Shown here: in pieces, positions 1 to 10,296 of the stretch
Position numbering within the stretch: the first letter of the stretch is position 1
Layout: every line of letters starts with the position of its first letter
Assembly (NCBI GenBank): GCA_021029095.1
Contig: JAJOHG010000335.1
Coordinates: 1-28,228, forward strand
Direction: 5' to 3'
DNA length: 28,228 nucleotides
DNA from: Phellopilus nigrolimitatus
Lineage: Eukaryota; Basidiomycota; Agaricomycetes; Hymenochaetales; Hymenochaetaceae
Notes under the pieces: generated by a model
Databases searched by the model: none
What the model was told of the DNA's origin: nothing
The model's input: only the letters and a program-made list of their open reading frames with translations
Made by a program: the position numbers and the translations under genes

Positions 1-2231
1 AAACACAGTGTGGCATTTCGATACAGAACACGCCGCCTTGCTATTGGATTCGCCTTCGACGGGAGAAGACGTGTGTGGCTTCGCCTGACACAGGGGGGGG
101 AGACAAAACCGAATATACGTACGTTGTTGTTGTTTCTGGATTCCTTACCGAGTTGGACGTTCTTTGGGCAACATTTGTAAACATGTATGTTTGGAACAAA
201 TAAAGCGCGGGCTTCTTACCTCCCTATATCCTACAGACTTGGACCGGGAATCCTTAAAAATAAAAAGCAAATTTGTAAAAAAGCCCCCCATGCTTTCCAG
301 CTGAATTTGAGAAGTATATAAGTAAATATACAGGAGCAATTACGGGGCGTCTGCATTCGCTCTTGTTCTCCGTGTGAGATGCAGCAGCAGCAGCGTCGCT
401 CGCGGAAGCACTTGGAAAAAAAAGGGGGCCGAAGACAGCATTAGCAAGGAAAAGGCGGGAGAAAGAATGAGATGAAAAAAGGAAGCAGGAGAACCAAAAG
501 CTGACTGGGACGCGAGGCCGTTTCTCCCGGGGGGGCTAGCAGGGGCCTTCCAATCGTATCCGCCCAGCACACATTGACTAGCCAAAGAGAGAAGAAGCAA
601 CAAGAACAGCAGCGCACGCCGCTATCTTTCTTTCTTTTCGTCACGCCTTTTTCGTAGCAGCAGCGGGCGAAGCGGAAGCGGAAAGTGGAAGTGGCTGCAA
701 GGGGGCCACCCACGGCGCTCGGAGATCGGAGAAGCGGACGGCGCGGCGGGCGCTCGCGCTAGCAGCACGCGAAAAAAATAGCCACCCCACCCCACCCTCC
801 GCACTGTGTTTGCCGCAGGACGTCGATTCGGGGCGCTTCATCTCACCATATACGGGTTTGCGATACCACCCGCGTGTCAGGGAAGCTACGCACGAGCGCG
901 TTCGCCGCTAGACGAGAAGCCCCCGGGGCGCGGATGGGGGAGAGAACACTCCCCAAACGATGCAGCATACGGCGCGCGCGCGCGCGCGAGCTCATTTCGC
1001 GTTCTCACGACGCGACTCCTGTGCCCCTGCTATCGATATCGATTAGCCGGGCGGACACAAGGGATGGACTTAGAACCACACACGGCTGAGCAACGGGGCG
1101 GTGCGCGCCGTGCGATGCGACGCGCGCCCCGCCGGCTGGTGCTTCCTATGCAAAAGACTCCCATCCATTCAGTGTCTTCGGCGGGAGATGCGCGCGCCAC
1201 CGCGATAGAGTCGCCAATTGTGTGTGTGTGTGCACACGTGGCCAGGACAGACCGCACGCAAATTGCAGAGGAGAACGGACGAGAATTGAATGGCCTATAC
1301 AGCAGCGGGGTTATGCAGGCCAGCCAGCCAGCCAGCGCCGAGAGCGCCATGCAGAGCTAGCGTGCAGACCCCGAGTGACGCGATAACGCCCGAGTTTGCG
1401 CCTAAACAGCTTCACGGGGCCTTCGGACTTATCGGCAAGTGTCCGCACGCCCCGCTTGTGCGCGAGAAGAAAGCGGCGCGGCGCCACGGCGGCAGCCACC
1501 CGATTGCCAAGTTGTGCACAGCCTGAGCCAGCCAGGCAGCAGCGTCAGAAGAAAGGAAACAGCAATCTCCTCGCTGATCTCTTCCAGCGAGCACGAAGCG
1601 CCGTCAGCGTCATATCCGCCGAAGGGAGGGAGGGGACACGTCGCAGGCCCTCGGGCGCTATCTGAAGTGAATTGGGCAGCACAGAAAGAAAAGAAAAAGA
1701 AGAACTCAAAAGGGTAATAAATGCAAATGTATGGGGGATTCGTGATCCGCGCCTCCGAGGCCCTATCGACGACGAAACTGTATATAACCGATATTGATAA
1801 TAGACACCCAGAATCAGCCCATAAGACCCAGCCGGGGAAGAAGACGGTGGTTTGCAAATGCAATGTCATTGATGATAATCTGCCTTTCGATCGATGGATG
1901 GATGAGTCAGGGCCCCCGCCCGACGATGCAACAACAGAGGCCGGGTCCTGACTCGGAACTTCTCTGAGCTCTGGCCAAATTCGTCCGGACATGTTTTGAT
2001 ATTCTCGGTCGGATGACAGACCCCAGGTTGCCATCTTGGTCCCGGTGTCTGTCCGGATGGACAGATCGTGTCCGGCCAAGCAATCTAATTCGAGCATGTG
2101 GCAAAAGAGATGGAAAATCCAAGGAAGTGCATTCTACATCAGTGGATCTTCCTCCAGAAAATAATAATGGCGGAGTTCGAAATGTTTCTTTCAACCTTCG
2201 AAAAATACGATGCTTTGCTCTTATTCTTCAC

Positions 2232-2250
2232 TTTTTTTTTTTTTTTTTTT
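2232..2250. repeat. Poly-T tract, 19 bases
   Basis: An uninterrupted run of 19 T. A second T tract (16 bases) lies at 2843-2858, just after a G homopolymer. Confidence 0.95.
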
Positions 2251-2800
2251 CCTTTCGTGCAAATTTGCTGGATGATTGTATATACTTTATCTAGCATATG
2301 GTGTATAAAAAGCAGCTGCACTTTCCAGAACGGACGAGCTGATCTCTGAAATCAGACAGTGCATTACATGGTATTGAGAACACCTTGACATTTTTTGGCA
2401 GCTTCAGTTTTGAAGCTATCGACATATGGTTGAAGTCTTACCGTAAGAAAGAAAGACTCTCTTTGCGATGGCCTTCCATACATAAGTGGATATTCCAGAT
2501 CTTTCTGAGGGGGGATTCCTGCTGTCCAAGTAATTGGGCAAGGTGCACAATGCACATTGGCCTCAGCTCTCCTACAGCAGAGTAGAGAGCTTTCTGATAT
2601 TTTCTAAGAAAAATATTTAAAAAAATAAGCCAAGGGTGCTCTGACACACCTTCTTCTGAGTCTGAGAGCGTGCATTAAGAGTTTGGTTCGTGCAATTTTA
2701 GAAAGTGAGTTCTTCATTCTGAATTGCATCAAATGCTAGATAACGGTATATATACAGCCGTCTAGCAGCCTGAATGAAAGAGGGTTGGGGGGGTTGGAGC

Positions 2801-2820
2801 GGGGGGGGGGGGGGGGGGGG
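2801..2820. repeat. Poly-G tract, 20 bases
   Basis: An uninterrupted run of 20 G in a G-rich neighbourhood, 22 bases before a 16-base T run. G-quadruplex formation is possible but not testable here. The run length should be treated as uncertain, since homopolymers of this size are prone to assembly error. Confidence 0.9.
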
Positions 2821-3090
2821 TGAGAATTAAGCGAGCCACATGTTTTTTTTTTTTTTTTCAACACAGATGTACGTACATAAACGTACTATACAATTCATTG
2901 TTTGCACGGATTAATGATAATGATCTGCCTGCCTTTCATGACAACACGCGCGAGGCCGGGCGTACATATCTCGGGCGTGTATTTTTTTTTGGTCGGCCGG
3001 CGGGCGACGGGCGGGCGACGCCTCGTCCGGGGCCGCCCGCGGTGTCTGGCCCCGCATAGCGGGTGTGTGCTTGGGCGGATTGGCATTGGC

Positions 3091-3121
3091 CAGACAGACA
3101 GACAGACAGACAGACAGACAG
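3091..3121. repeat. (CAGA)n microsatellite
   Basis: About 7.5 perfect copies of CAGA. It is directly repeated without spacers and so is not a CRISPR array. Confidence 0.95.
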
Positions 3122-3255
3122 GCTTGTCGTCGGGGTCCCGAGCCTGGTGATAAGCCGCCGCCGGGAGCGGCGCGCGTCTCCACGCGCACGCAAAAGGGCG
3201 CGCTGCGGGAAAGGGCGAGCGCGCGCGCGGATGGCCGGTGGTGATGCTGGAAAAA

Positions 3256-3357
3256 GGAAGGAACCCGAGCCAAGAAAAGAGAAGAAAAGAAAGAGAGAAG
3301 AAAAGAAAGAGGGAGAGAAAAGAAAGGGAGAGAAAAAAGGGAGAGAAAAGAAAGGGA
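3256..3357. repeat. Purine-only tract (A/G-rich)
   Basis: About 100 bases made almost wholly of A and G in imperfect AAAGA/GAGAA units. A similar, more regular AGAAA array lies at 4436-4482. Both give highly charged lysine/glutamate-rich translations that should not be taken as protein. Confidence 0.85.
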
Positions 3358-3663
3358 CGTCTCGTTGGCGCGAGGCGCGAGGCGCCCCGGGGCTGCTTGC
3401 TTATGCTTGCTTGTGTATGCGATGATAGCGTGAACGCGGACGCGGGCGCGAGCGCTGTGCGAGAGAGCCGAGCCGAGCCGAGCACGTAGAGTGCGCGCGC
3501 GACGCCCGAGACGGTGTGGTCCTGGACTCTGGGGTGGGGGCGCCGCTGTTCCTGCGCGCATACTGCCTGCGCTTGCATGTGCGCTGCGGACGGCGTCCGC
3601 TGGGCGCGCGCACCGCGCGAGGCGTGGGTCCCGGCGGCTCGCAAAGCAAAGAAAAGAAAAGAA

Positions 3664-3688
3664 GATAAATAAATAAATAAATAAAAAA
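3664..3688. repeat. (TAAA)n microsatellite
   Basis: Five to six tandem TAAA units followed by an A run. Confidence 0.9.
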
Positions 3689-4134
3689 GAGTACTGTAGT
3701 TCTCTGGAGAGCAGATTAGAATGACGGCGGCAGCAGCGCAGCGCAGGAGGCGTGCACGCAATCTCGATGCGTCTGTTTGCGCCGGAGGCGGCGTGGGCAG
3801 AAGGCGAAGCCGAAGCCGCAAGGGGGGGAGGGAGGGGGTTTGTATGTATGTATAGATCGGCGAAGCGTTGCGTGCGTTGCAACAATGTACATGTACGATG
3901 GACGTGGACGTGGCCGTGGACTTGGACGGTGGCGGGGTCTTTCTACGCTTTTGGAACATTTTGGATATTTGTGGTGTGCACTAGGTACATGTTGATATGT
4001 AAACACGCGTCGGCCACGTGCACGTGTGTGTTATTGCTCTCTCTCGTTATGCTCTCGTCATGCGCGCGATCGACCCCCGTGCGATCATGAAAGATGCACA
4101 ACAAATACTGGATCGGCGGCGAATATTCGCGGGC

Positions 4135-4171
4135 CTGGACTTGGACTCGGACTCGGACTTGGACTTGGACT
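4135..4171. repeat. Hexanucleotide TTGGAC/TCGGAC repeat
   Basis: About six tandem copies of a TTGGAC-type hexamer with T/C exchange at one position. It is not inside any supported gene. Confidence 0.85.
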
Positions 4172-4435
4172 GGCGACAGGCGGCTTGCGGCTTGGTTAGG
4201 CGGCCGGGGTAACGGGGCGTTACAGGCTACCTGCGAAAACTCTGTCTCTGTCCGGATCGGAACGAGAAGGCTTCGGTTTCGGCTTCGGCTTCGCAGGGTC
4301 GTCCAATACATGTACATGTACTGTATGTAAAGGAAGCCCAGCCGTCCGGATTAGGGCTGCGTTCTGCGAGGGATCCGCCAGTGCTAGGCAGGCTTTGTCA
4401 TGCAACGCTGTTGCGGAAGAAGAGATGCGAAACGG

Positions 4436-4482
4436 GAAAGGAGAAAAGAGAAAAGAGAAAAGAGAAAAGAGAAAAGAGAAAG
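4436..4482. repeat. (AGAAA)n purine repeat
   Basis: Regular five-base AGAAA units, eight to nine copies, purine-only. Confidence 0.9.
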
Positions 4483-4886
4483 TTGAAATCCGGGCCCTCA
4501 GGGACTCGCTGACTCGCTCGTCCACACCGGCGACACAGAAGTCTCTGCGTTGTTCACCCTCGTTTGTCCCCCCCGTCCGTCCTTCCGTCCCTCCGTCCTC
4601 TCGCATGTCCTTCGGAACTCGCCCTCTTCTTTCTTCTTCCACCCAGCCATAGCCACCCCGCTCCGTCCTCCCTTGGCTCGCACCCATCATCTCCCTGATG
4701 TGCTCTATCCCCAACTCGCAACAATAGAGACGCACAAGACCGCCCGCGCGCGCTCGCCTTATTCGACCCCGGGGCTGATCCAAACCGGCGCGGGAAGCTG
4801 ACACACCCAACACAATACACACCCAACACACCGAGTTACGTTTGCGCGCGCTTTCGCTAGCCAGATCCCGGACTCCCGATCCCGCC

Positions 4887-4915
4887 AGATTCCACAGATT
4901 CCACAGATTCCAGAT
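4887..4915. repeat. Nonamer AGATTCCAC repeat
   Basis: Three tandem copies of a nine-base unit (the last imperfect). It lies about 250 bases upstream of the TATA-like box of the zinc-finger gene. Confidence 0.85.
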
Positions 4916-5009
4916 TTCACACACACCGATTCCGGATTCCCTCGAGATTCTGCTTCAATCGCCGGGCGAGCGTGCTGTGCTGTGTGCATTTACCGGTCCC
5001 GCTTCTCTT

Positions 5010-5083
5010 CCTTCCACTTCCCTTCCCTTCCCCTTCCCTTTCCTCTTCCCCTTCCCTAACCCTTTCCTCTTCTTAGTATCTTG
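5010..5083. repeat. Pyrimidine-only tract upstream of the zinc-finger gene
   Basis: About 70 bases of C and T in CCCTT/TTCC units. CT-rich blocks close to transcription starts are common in filamentous fungi, so this may be part of the promoter at 5161-5342. That role is inferred from position only. Confidence 0.7.
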
Positions 5084-5160
5084 CTTTCTCCCAGATTTTC
5101 GGCTGATGCCTCTTGCATCGGCGCGTTCCTCTTCTGCCCTTGGCCTATATCTGATCGCCT

Positions 5161-5168
5161 TTATATAA
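5161..5168 (+). promoter_or_regulatory. TATA-like box of the zinc-finger gene
   Basis: TTATATAA lies about 175 bases before the chosen ATG at 5343. A start about 30 bases downstream would leave a CT-rich leader of roughly 145 bases with no upstream ATG that I can see. Assignment rests on sequence and position only. Confidence 0.5.
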
Positions 5169-5342
5169 CCTGCCTTCGCCGCCCGACCGACCGACCGACG
5201 TAACCGTGGCCACATCGTGTGTTCTTCATTCTTCATTCATCATTCATCTCGCCTTGCCTTGCTCTGCCTTGTCATCTATCCTTGCCCTGCCTGCCCGTGT
5301 TACCACTCCACCCCACCCACCCCCTCTTCCCTCCTCGTCATC

Positions 5343-7799
5343 ATGCACTTCGACCACTTCTACACCGAGCAGCAGCAGCGCGCCCAGCTCGCGCTGCCCG
5401 CGCCCGCGCCCCACCCCACCAGCATCTACCAGCACCAGCACCCGCACCCGCACCCGCACTCGCCCGCCGACAGCGCCCGCTCTCCATCGGACGCCATCGC
5501 GCACGCCCCCAGCCCCGCAGGCGCCTGGTCCTTCCCGCTGCCCCCGCCGGACACCGCGTACGCCGCCGCCGCCTTCCACGCGCAGCCGCCGCCCAACACG
5601 CGCGCGTACGCCCTCGCCGGCGCGCTCCAGCCCCCGCCGCCGCAGGCGCAGGCATACCCCGAGTCCGCGCAGCGCTCCACCGGCGCCGGCGCGCCCTCGT
5701 CCTCATCCTCATCCTATTTCTCACCAGCAGCCCCCGGGACGCCCCCGCGGATGTGGCCGTACATGCTGGCGCCGGCGTTCCCCGATGCGGACGGGCAGCC
5801 CGCGCAGCCGATCATGCAGGGCCTCGCGCCCGCGCCTTTACCCGGGAGCGGGAGCGGGAGCGCCGCCGCGGGGCAGCAGCGCCCCCGGAGCGCCGCGGCA
5901 GCGGCGGCGCGCGGGCGCGTCGCCGCCGGCGCCTCGGACGGCGTCTACCCCCAGATCCAGCTCCACATCTCCCGCGCCGGCGCCGGCGCCGTGGCCGCGC
6001 AGCCCCAGTCGCAGTCCTGGTTCCACGCGGCGCACGCCCAGACACAGACACAGACGCAGACGCAGACACCGAGCCGGGCGCAGGCGCCGACCGGGCTCGG
6101 CCTCGAGCAGGTCCAGCACGCGCACGCGGGCATGATCGGCGGGCCGTCGTCGTTCCTTCAGGCCCCGACGCCCCGCGCGCACACGCACACGCACGCGCAC
6201 GCGGCGTACCCCTTCGCGTGCAGCGCCTCGCTGTCACCTGGTGGTGGCGGTGCGGGCCCCCCGGAGCTCGAGTGCGACGTCGAGAGCGGCGACGACTTCG
6301 ACTTTGACTTCGACTACGGCGAGCACGAGCACGAGCACGAGGAGCTCGAATTCGACTTCGACTTCGACGGCGGCGGCGGCGGCGGGAACGACGACGCGCG
6401 CCGGGCCCGCGCGCCGCCGCCGGCCTCGCCGACGCCCGAGCTGCAGTTCCCGCCGGGCCCCTCGGGCACGCCCGCGGACCTCGCGCGCGCGGGCGCGGGT
6501 GCGGCGGGCTTTGACTGCGCGCTGTACGGCGCCGGTGCGGGCGCCGCGGGGGCGGCGGCGTGGCCCGCGGAGGGCGTGGAGGACGGCTTCGGCGCCGCGC
6601 CGGCCGCGAGTGCGCGCGCACCGCCCGATTTCTACGGCTCGGCGTCGGCGGGGAGGAAAGACAAGGGCAAGCGCGCGCAGGACGAAGGCGCGGGGCAGAC
6701 GCAGACGGTGAAGGTCCTCGTCGAGTCCGCGGCGCCCGGCGAGCCGCCGAAGAAGGTCAAGATGCACCAGTGCCGCATCTGCCAGAAGCTGTTCCCCCGC
6801 CCGAGCGGCCTCGCGACGCACATGAACTCGCACTCGGGCGCCCGTCGTACGTCTCTCGCCCTTCCCCCCTTCAGTCATTATTTTTTGTTTTGTTTTTGTT
6901 TTGTTTATCCGTCCGCAACGCTATTTGATTCTCTTTTTTATTTTTATTTTTTTTTCATTCACACCCCCTCCCCCCCCCCTAAAAGAAAAACCCACACTAA
7001 CGAAAAAAAAAATGTCAAATCGTGACGTCGGCTTATTCTCCCTCCCTCCCTATTTATAGCGTTCAAGTGCCCCCTCGCGCTCTGCCCCAAGACCTTCGCC
7101 GTGCGCTCGAACGCGCGGCGCCACCTGCGCACGCACGGGATCAGCGTGCCCCCCGCCGCGCTCGGCAAGGGAGGCGGCAGCGGGGGCGGGAGCGGCGGGC
7201 GCAGCGGGCAGGACGAGCCCTTTCACGTCGGCTTCGAGCCGCCCGTCGTCGTCGACGTGCACGACCCCGGCGCGCCCGCCCCCGGCGCCGCCGCGGGGGC
7301 GGCGGGCGCGGCGCCGAGGCTCCGCTGGGTCCCCCCGAGCCTCGTCGCCCGCACGAACGCCCCGCGCCTCCGCTCGCTCTCGCCCGCGTCGGACATGGCC
7401 GACCTCGACGCCGCGGACCACCACCAACACCACCACCAACACCCCGCCGCTGCCGACTTCCGCGCGGTCGACGGGCGCTCCGTGCGCCAGCGCGCTGCCG
7501 CCGCCGCTGGTGCCCCGGTGGCAGCGGTGGCGGCGGCGGCGAGCCCGCAACGGCGCGCGCCGCACCTGAAGATCGCGCCGGTGCCCCTCCCGCCCGCGCC
7601 GACGGCGACGGCCTCCGCCGCGGCGGGCGACGTGCACGCGCGCTTCGACGAGCGCAACTCGTACGCGGAGGCCGGGACGGCGCCGTACCACCCCGACCAG
7701 GTGCGTCTACTTTCTTTTTTAGAACAAAAAAAACTTGTTATTATTGTTATCTTTTTTTTCTTCTACGTTTTGTTTTTTTGGGAGGGTAAAAGTGACTGA
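5343..7799 (+). CDS. C2H2 zinc-finger protein with long low-complexity N-terminus
   Basis: Putative nuclear DNA-binding protein. Exons: 5343-6846 and 7060-7700 or 7799. The 213-bp intron (GT at 6847, AG at 7058-7059) splits a codon and restores the linker ARPFKCP between two fingers. Finger 1 has C477, C480, H493 and H497; finger 2 has C505, C510, H523 and H527. Residues 1-470 are low complexity: His-Pro repeats near 34-40, a Gln-Thr run near 233-243, an Asp/Phe/Glu/His acidic block at about 316-350 that could act as an activation region, and many Ala/Gly/Pro. The start is the first ATG after a CT-rich leader. The 3' end is uncertain. Read through, it stops at 7799 (747 residues), but a good donor at 7701 (GTGCGT) after residues YHPDQ suggests splicing to a further exon that I could not find. 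The coding part is extremely GC-rich. Paired-finger regulators of this form are common in basidiomycetes; the target is unknown. Confidence 0.8.
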
Positions 7800-8514
7800 T
7801 TTCAAGTTGTTCTGAATTTCGTGTCGGCGACGGCGCGTTAGTGGCGGTGCCTCCCTGGCCCCGGTTTGGTCCTGGCGCTGCGGAGCTGATTGTCGGCTCG
7901 GCTCGTGGTACAAGCACAATACCTCCGGTCTTTTTTTGTTTGGCTTTGCCTCCGTTTCTTCTTGGGTTGTCGTCATTGGTCTGTACCAGGGGGGTTTTTT
8001 CTTTTCTTTTTTTGTTTGTTTGTTTTGTTTTTGAAATGTTGGTGGTCTGTAACGTTTTCTTTTCTTTTTGTGTGTTTGTGTGTTTGTCTTGTTTTTGAAA
8101 TGTTGCCTAAGGTTTCACGCTTGTTGTTTGTTTGTTTGTTTGTTTTACATACCATAACCGTTTTGGACTTTTCCTCCCTTTTTCCATCGTTCCGTCGTTC
8201 CCCTCAATTTCCCTGTGGTGCTGCTTGCTCCCCCATTTCATTTTTTCATTTTTCATGTCATTATTACGCATGACGACCCTCTCATGAAAATTGCAGATAC
8301 GTTTATTGGGCCCCAACCCCCCCTTTTTTTTTCTTTACCGATCTTCTACATTTCATTTCATTTCCCCAATCCCTCTTGTCTTGCCCTTTTTTTTCACGTA
8401 AGTTGACCTTACCGCACCGCACCGCACCGCGCCCGCCCATGTTCACGCCTACCTACGCCCTTTATTATGTCGTCCCGCCCCGGCCCCCCTCTTTTTTCCA
8501 CGCAAAATTATACG

Positions 8515-8517
<3 letters not shown>

Positions 8518-8550
<33 letters not shown>
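8518..8550. repeat. Poly-C tract, 33 bases
   Basis: An uninterrupted run of 33 C, the longest homopolymer in the window. Its exact length is likely to be unreliable. It would be G33 on the other strand and is a quadruplex/i-motif candidate. Confidence 0.9.
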
Positions 8551-8826
8551 ACGCCTGCCTGCCTACCTACTCGTCTGTATCGATAGCCTGCGCACTTGCC
8601 ATACACAATGCTCTCGCGCGGAGGAAGCAGCTGTCTGTCCGTCTCCCTGGTCTGGCCTGTCCGGTTTGGCCGGCCGTCGACGTAGCCCTTTCTCCCCTCC
8701 CTCCCTAGCCGTCAAGCAGTTTTTGGCGGACATGTTTGTGGATGCTGGATTTTTCCAGAAAACCGTTAACTTAATCGCCCTTCTCCACGCGCTTCTTTCT
8801 GTGCTTTCTGTGCTTTCTGTGTGTTG

Positions 8827-8858
8827 TTGTCGTGTTGTCGTGTTGTCGTGTTGTCGTG
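8827..8858. repeat. Octamer TTGTCGTG repeat
   Basis: Four tandem copies of TTGTCGTG, directly after three copies of a CTTTCTGTG nonamer at about 8799-8823. Both are in non-coding DNA. Confidence 0.85.
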
Positions 8859-9509
8859 TTTGTATTTCAATAATTAAGAAGAGAAAAAAAAACAGTAACG
8901 CCCTCCTTCGTCTTCCGTCTTCTCCCTCGCAGCCTGCAAACACGAGACAGATTTGCTTTTTTGTCCCGCGGACAAGGATGTGCAAACGGACGGGTGGGCC
9001 CAATGTATCCAAAACCAGACGCACGCGAAGACGCGGTGGCCCCGACGTCCTCGGAAGTGAAAAGAACGCCCAGCCCAGAAGGCTGGCCGCAACAGGCGCC
9101 GGCGCGGGCAGGGGGGCGGCACGTGCCCTGGCTTCGTCTGACATGTCCGAGGGTGGCTGCGGAGGTAGGCATCGACGCGGGGTGCCCCTGCGCGTTTTTG
9201 CCGCGCTGTTGCGCCAGTGCCGGAGATGGAGATGGAAGCCTTGGGAGAAGGGGAAAACACAAGGGCGCGCGCCGCGGTGACGTATGTATGTATATATGGA
9301 GTGGTTGTGCCTGGCAGCGACAGCCGCTGCCACCGTTCATTTTAATTTGCTCTTTTGTTGTTTTTCTTCTTTTTGGGGGACGGGTCGCCAGGAGACCGCG
9401 GACATGCCACTGTGCCAGCGCGTTGTCTCGTGCGCGCGCGTGCGTGGCCGCGAAGTCGAAGGCGGAGGCTGGGCGAATGCGTCTGCTGTGGCGCCGCTCG
9501 CGCGTCGCT

Positions 9510-10296
9510 CTACGCGGCGGCTGTGGCTACAGGCGCCCCGGGCCGGGCGGTGGTGGGGTCGGGATGTGCGCCCCGCGGGCGCGGCGTGCGGCGGTCGTAG
9601 AGCACGCGGTTCACGAGGCCGATCGGGATGTCGTACATGGCCGGGAGCGCGTCCGGGGACGCGGCGGCGAGGAAGGGGCTGGGCCCCGCGGCGGGCCCTG
9701 GGATGTGCGCGTGGGTGTCTGGTGGCGCGCGAAGGCGCAGGGGAAGGGGGAAGGCGAAGGGGTGGGGCGTGTCAGCGTGCGCTGGCAGAGCGGGGGACGC
9801 GGCGAGAAACAGGGCAGAAATGGAACGGGGGCGAAGAAGGGGGACGCGAACGAACGGGGCGCACCGATGATCGTGCACAGCGCGCTGAGCGCGGGCGTGC
9901 GGTACAGCGCGAGGGCCCAGTACGCGAAATAGGTGAGAAGGACGAGCATGACCGAGTACGCCGGGAGGAGGAGGGCCCACTCGCTGCGCCACGCCACGCA
10001 ATGCAATGGAAGAAAGCGCGCGTGAACAGGGACTCGGGACTCGGGCGGGAGATGAACGCCAGGTGGCTTGCTCACCGGCTCGGATACCACGCGATGCCCA
10101 GCCCGCGCAGCCAGGCGTCGGGGAGGAGGGCCCAGAGCACGTAGAGCACGAATAGAGCGTAGGTGGAGGTCCAGGCCACGAAGCCGTAGAATTCCGGTGC
10201 CCGGCTCTTGCGCTGCGCAGGGTCTGGGGGGTACGGCGCGAGAGGAGAACGGGGGGACGTCGGCTCGTCCGGGCTTTCCGCCTGTTGGTCGGACAT
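9510..10296 (-). CDS. GPI-GlcNAc transferase subunit P (PIG-P / Gpi19)
   Basis: Small membrane subunit of the ER complex that adds GlcNAc to phosphatidylinositol, the first step of GPI-anchor synthesis. Exons on the minus strand: 10296-10076, 9983-9865 and 9718-9510. The 92- and 146-bp introns have GT...AG ends, and the model closes at 182 residues. Visible: a hydrophilic N-terminus rich in Pro and Ser (1-33), then EFYGFVAWTSTYALFVLYVL leading a first membrane helix (about 37-59). The conserved YPSREW (71-76) spans the first splice junction. A second helix lies at about 77-101. A Pro/Ala-rich linker leads to YDIPIGLVNRVLY (142-154), typical of the PIG-P C-terminal part. The start is the first ATG. 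The gene is divergent from primase. The C-terminal tail after about 155 is low complexity and less certain. Confidence 0.92.

Larger units (their letters stand above)
1..5150. other. Gene-poor, repeat-rich region upstream of the zinc-finger gene
   Basis: I see no gene here. Open frames on both strands are low-complexity translations of repeats or GC-rich DNA, without a recognisable domain or a coherent exon chain. The region holds homopolymers, purine-only and pyrimidine-only tracts and short tandem repeats, some listed separately. Two TATA-like sites (2304-2312 and 2747-2754) and an inverted repeat (2400-2406 pairing with 2411-2417) are visible but have no gene attached. The last kilobase grades into CT-rich DNA leading to the TATA box of the zinc-finger gene. 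It may be an extended promoter of that gene, host untranslated RNA, or be plain intergenic DNA; the sequence does not decide. Confidence 0.6.
7800..9509. other. Intergenic/3' region, T-rich then repeat-rich; no supported gene
   Basis: 7700-8400 is T-rich with TTTG repeats (about 8010-8033 and 8118-8146) and looks like intron or 3' untranslated sequence of the zinc-finger gene. An acceptor-like site ends at 8296, but no convincing terminal exon follows. 8518-8550 is a C homopolymer. Tandem repeats follow at about 8799-8823 (CTTTCTGTG) and 8827-8858 (TTGTCGTG). Long open frames at 8666-9280 and on the opposite strand show no domain or splice logic. The last part is expected to hold the 3' end of PIG-P. 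Confidence 0.55.

Noticed and set aside
2400..2417. Seven-base inverted repeat as a transcription terminator or transposon end
   Set aside because: Isolated short hairpin, no target duplication, no transposase and no gene nearby.
3091..3121. CAGA direct repeats as a possible CRISPR array
   Set aside because: No spacers; a simple microsatellite in a eukaryotic genome.
2895..3959. 354-codon open frame on the minus strand, and a parallel 324-codon frame
   Set aside because: Two overlapping frames of the same low-complexity DNA; composed of Arg, Pro, Ser and Phe runs from purine/pyrimidine tracts and a CAGA repeat; no domain.
1..5150. Retrotransposon or DNA transposon
   Set aside because: No reverse transcriptase, integrase or transposase motif in any frame, and no long terminal repeats that I could see.
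5812..6621. Long open frames on both strands within the zinc-finger gene
   Set aside because: Very GC-rich DNA lacks stop codons in all frames; only the frame carrying the C2H2 fingers joins correctly across the intron.
8666..9280. 204-codon plus-strand frame
   Set aside because: Runs through two tandem repeats, has equally long frames opposite it, and shows no family feature or splice partner.
8961..10144. Plus-strand frames of 323 and 286 codons
   Set aside because: They are antisense to PIG-P, whose three exons, splice sites and family motifs are clear.
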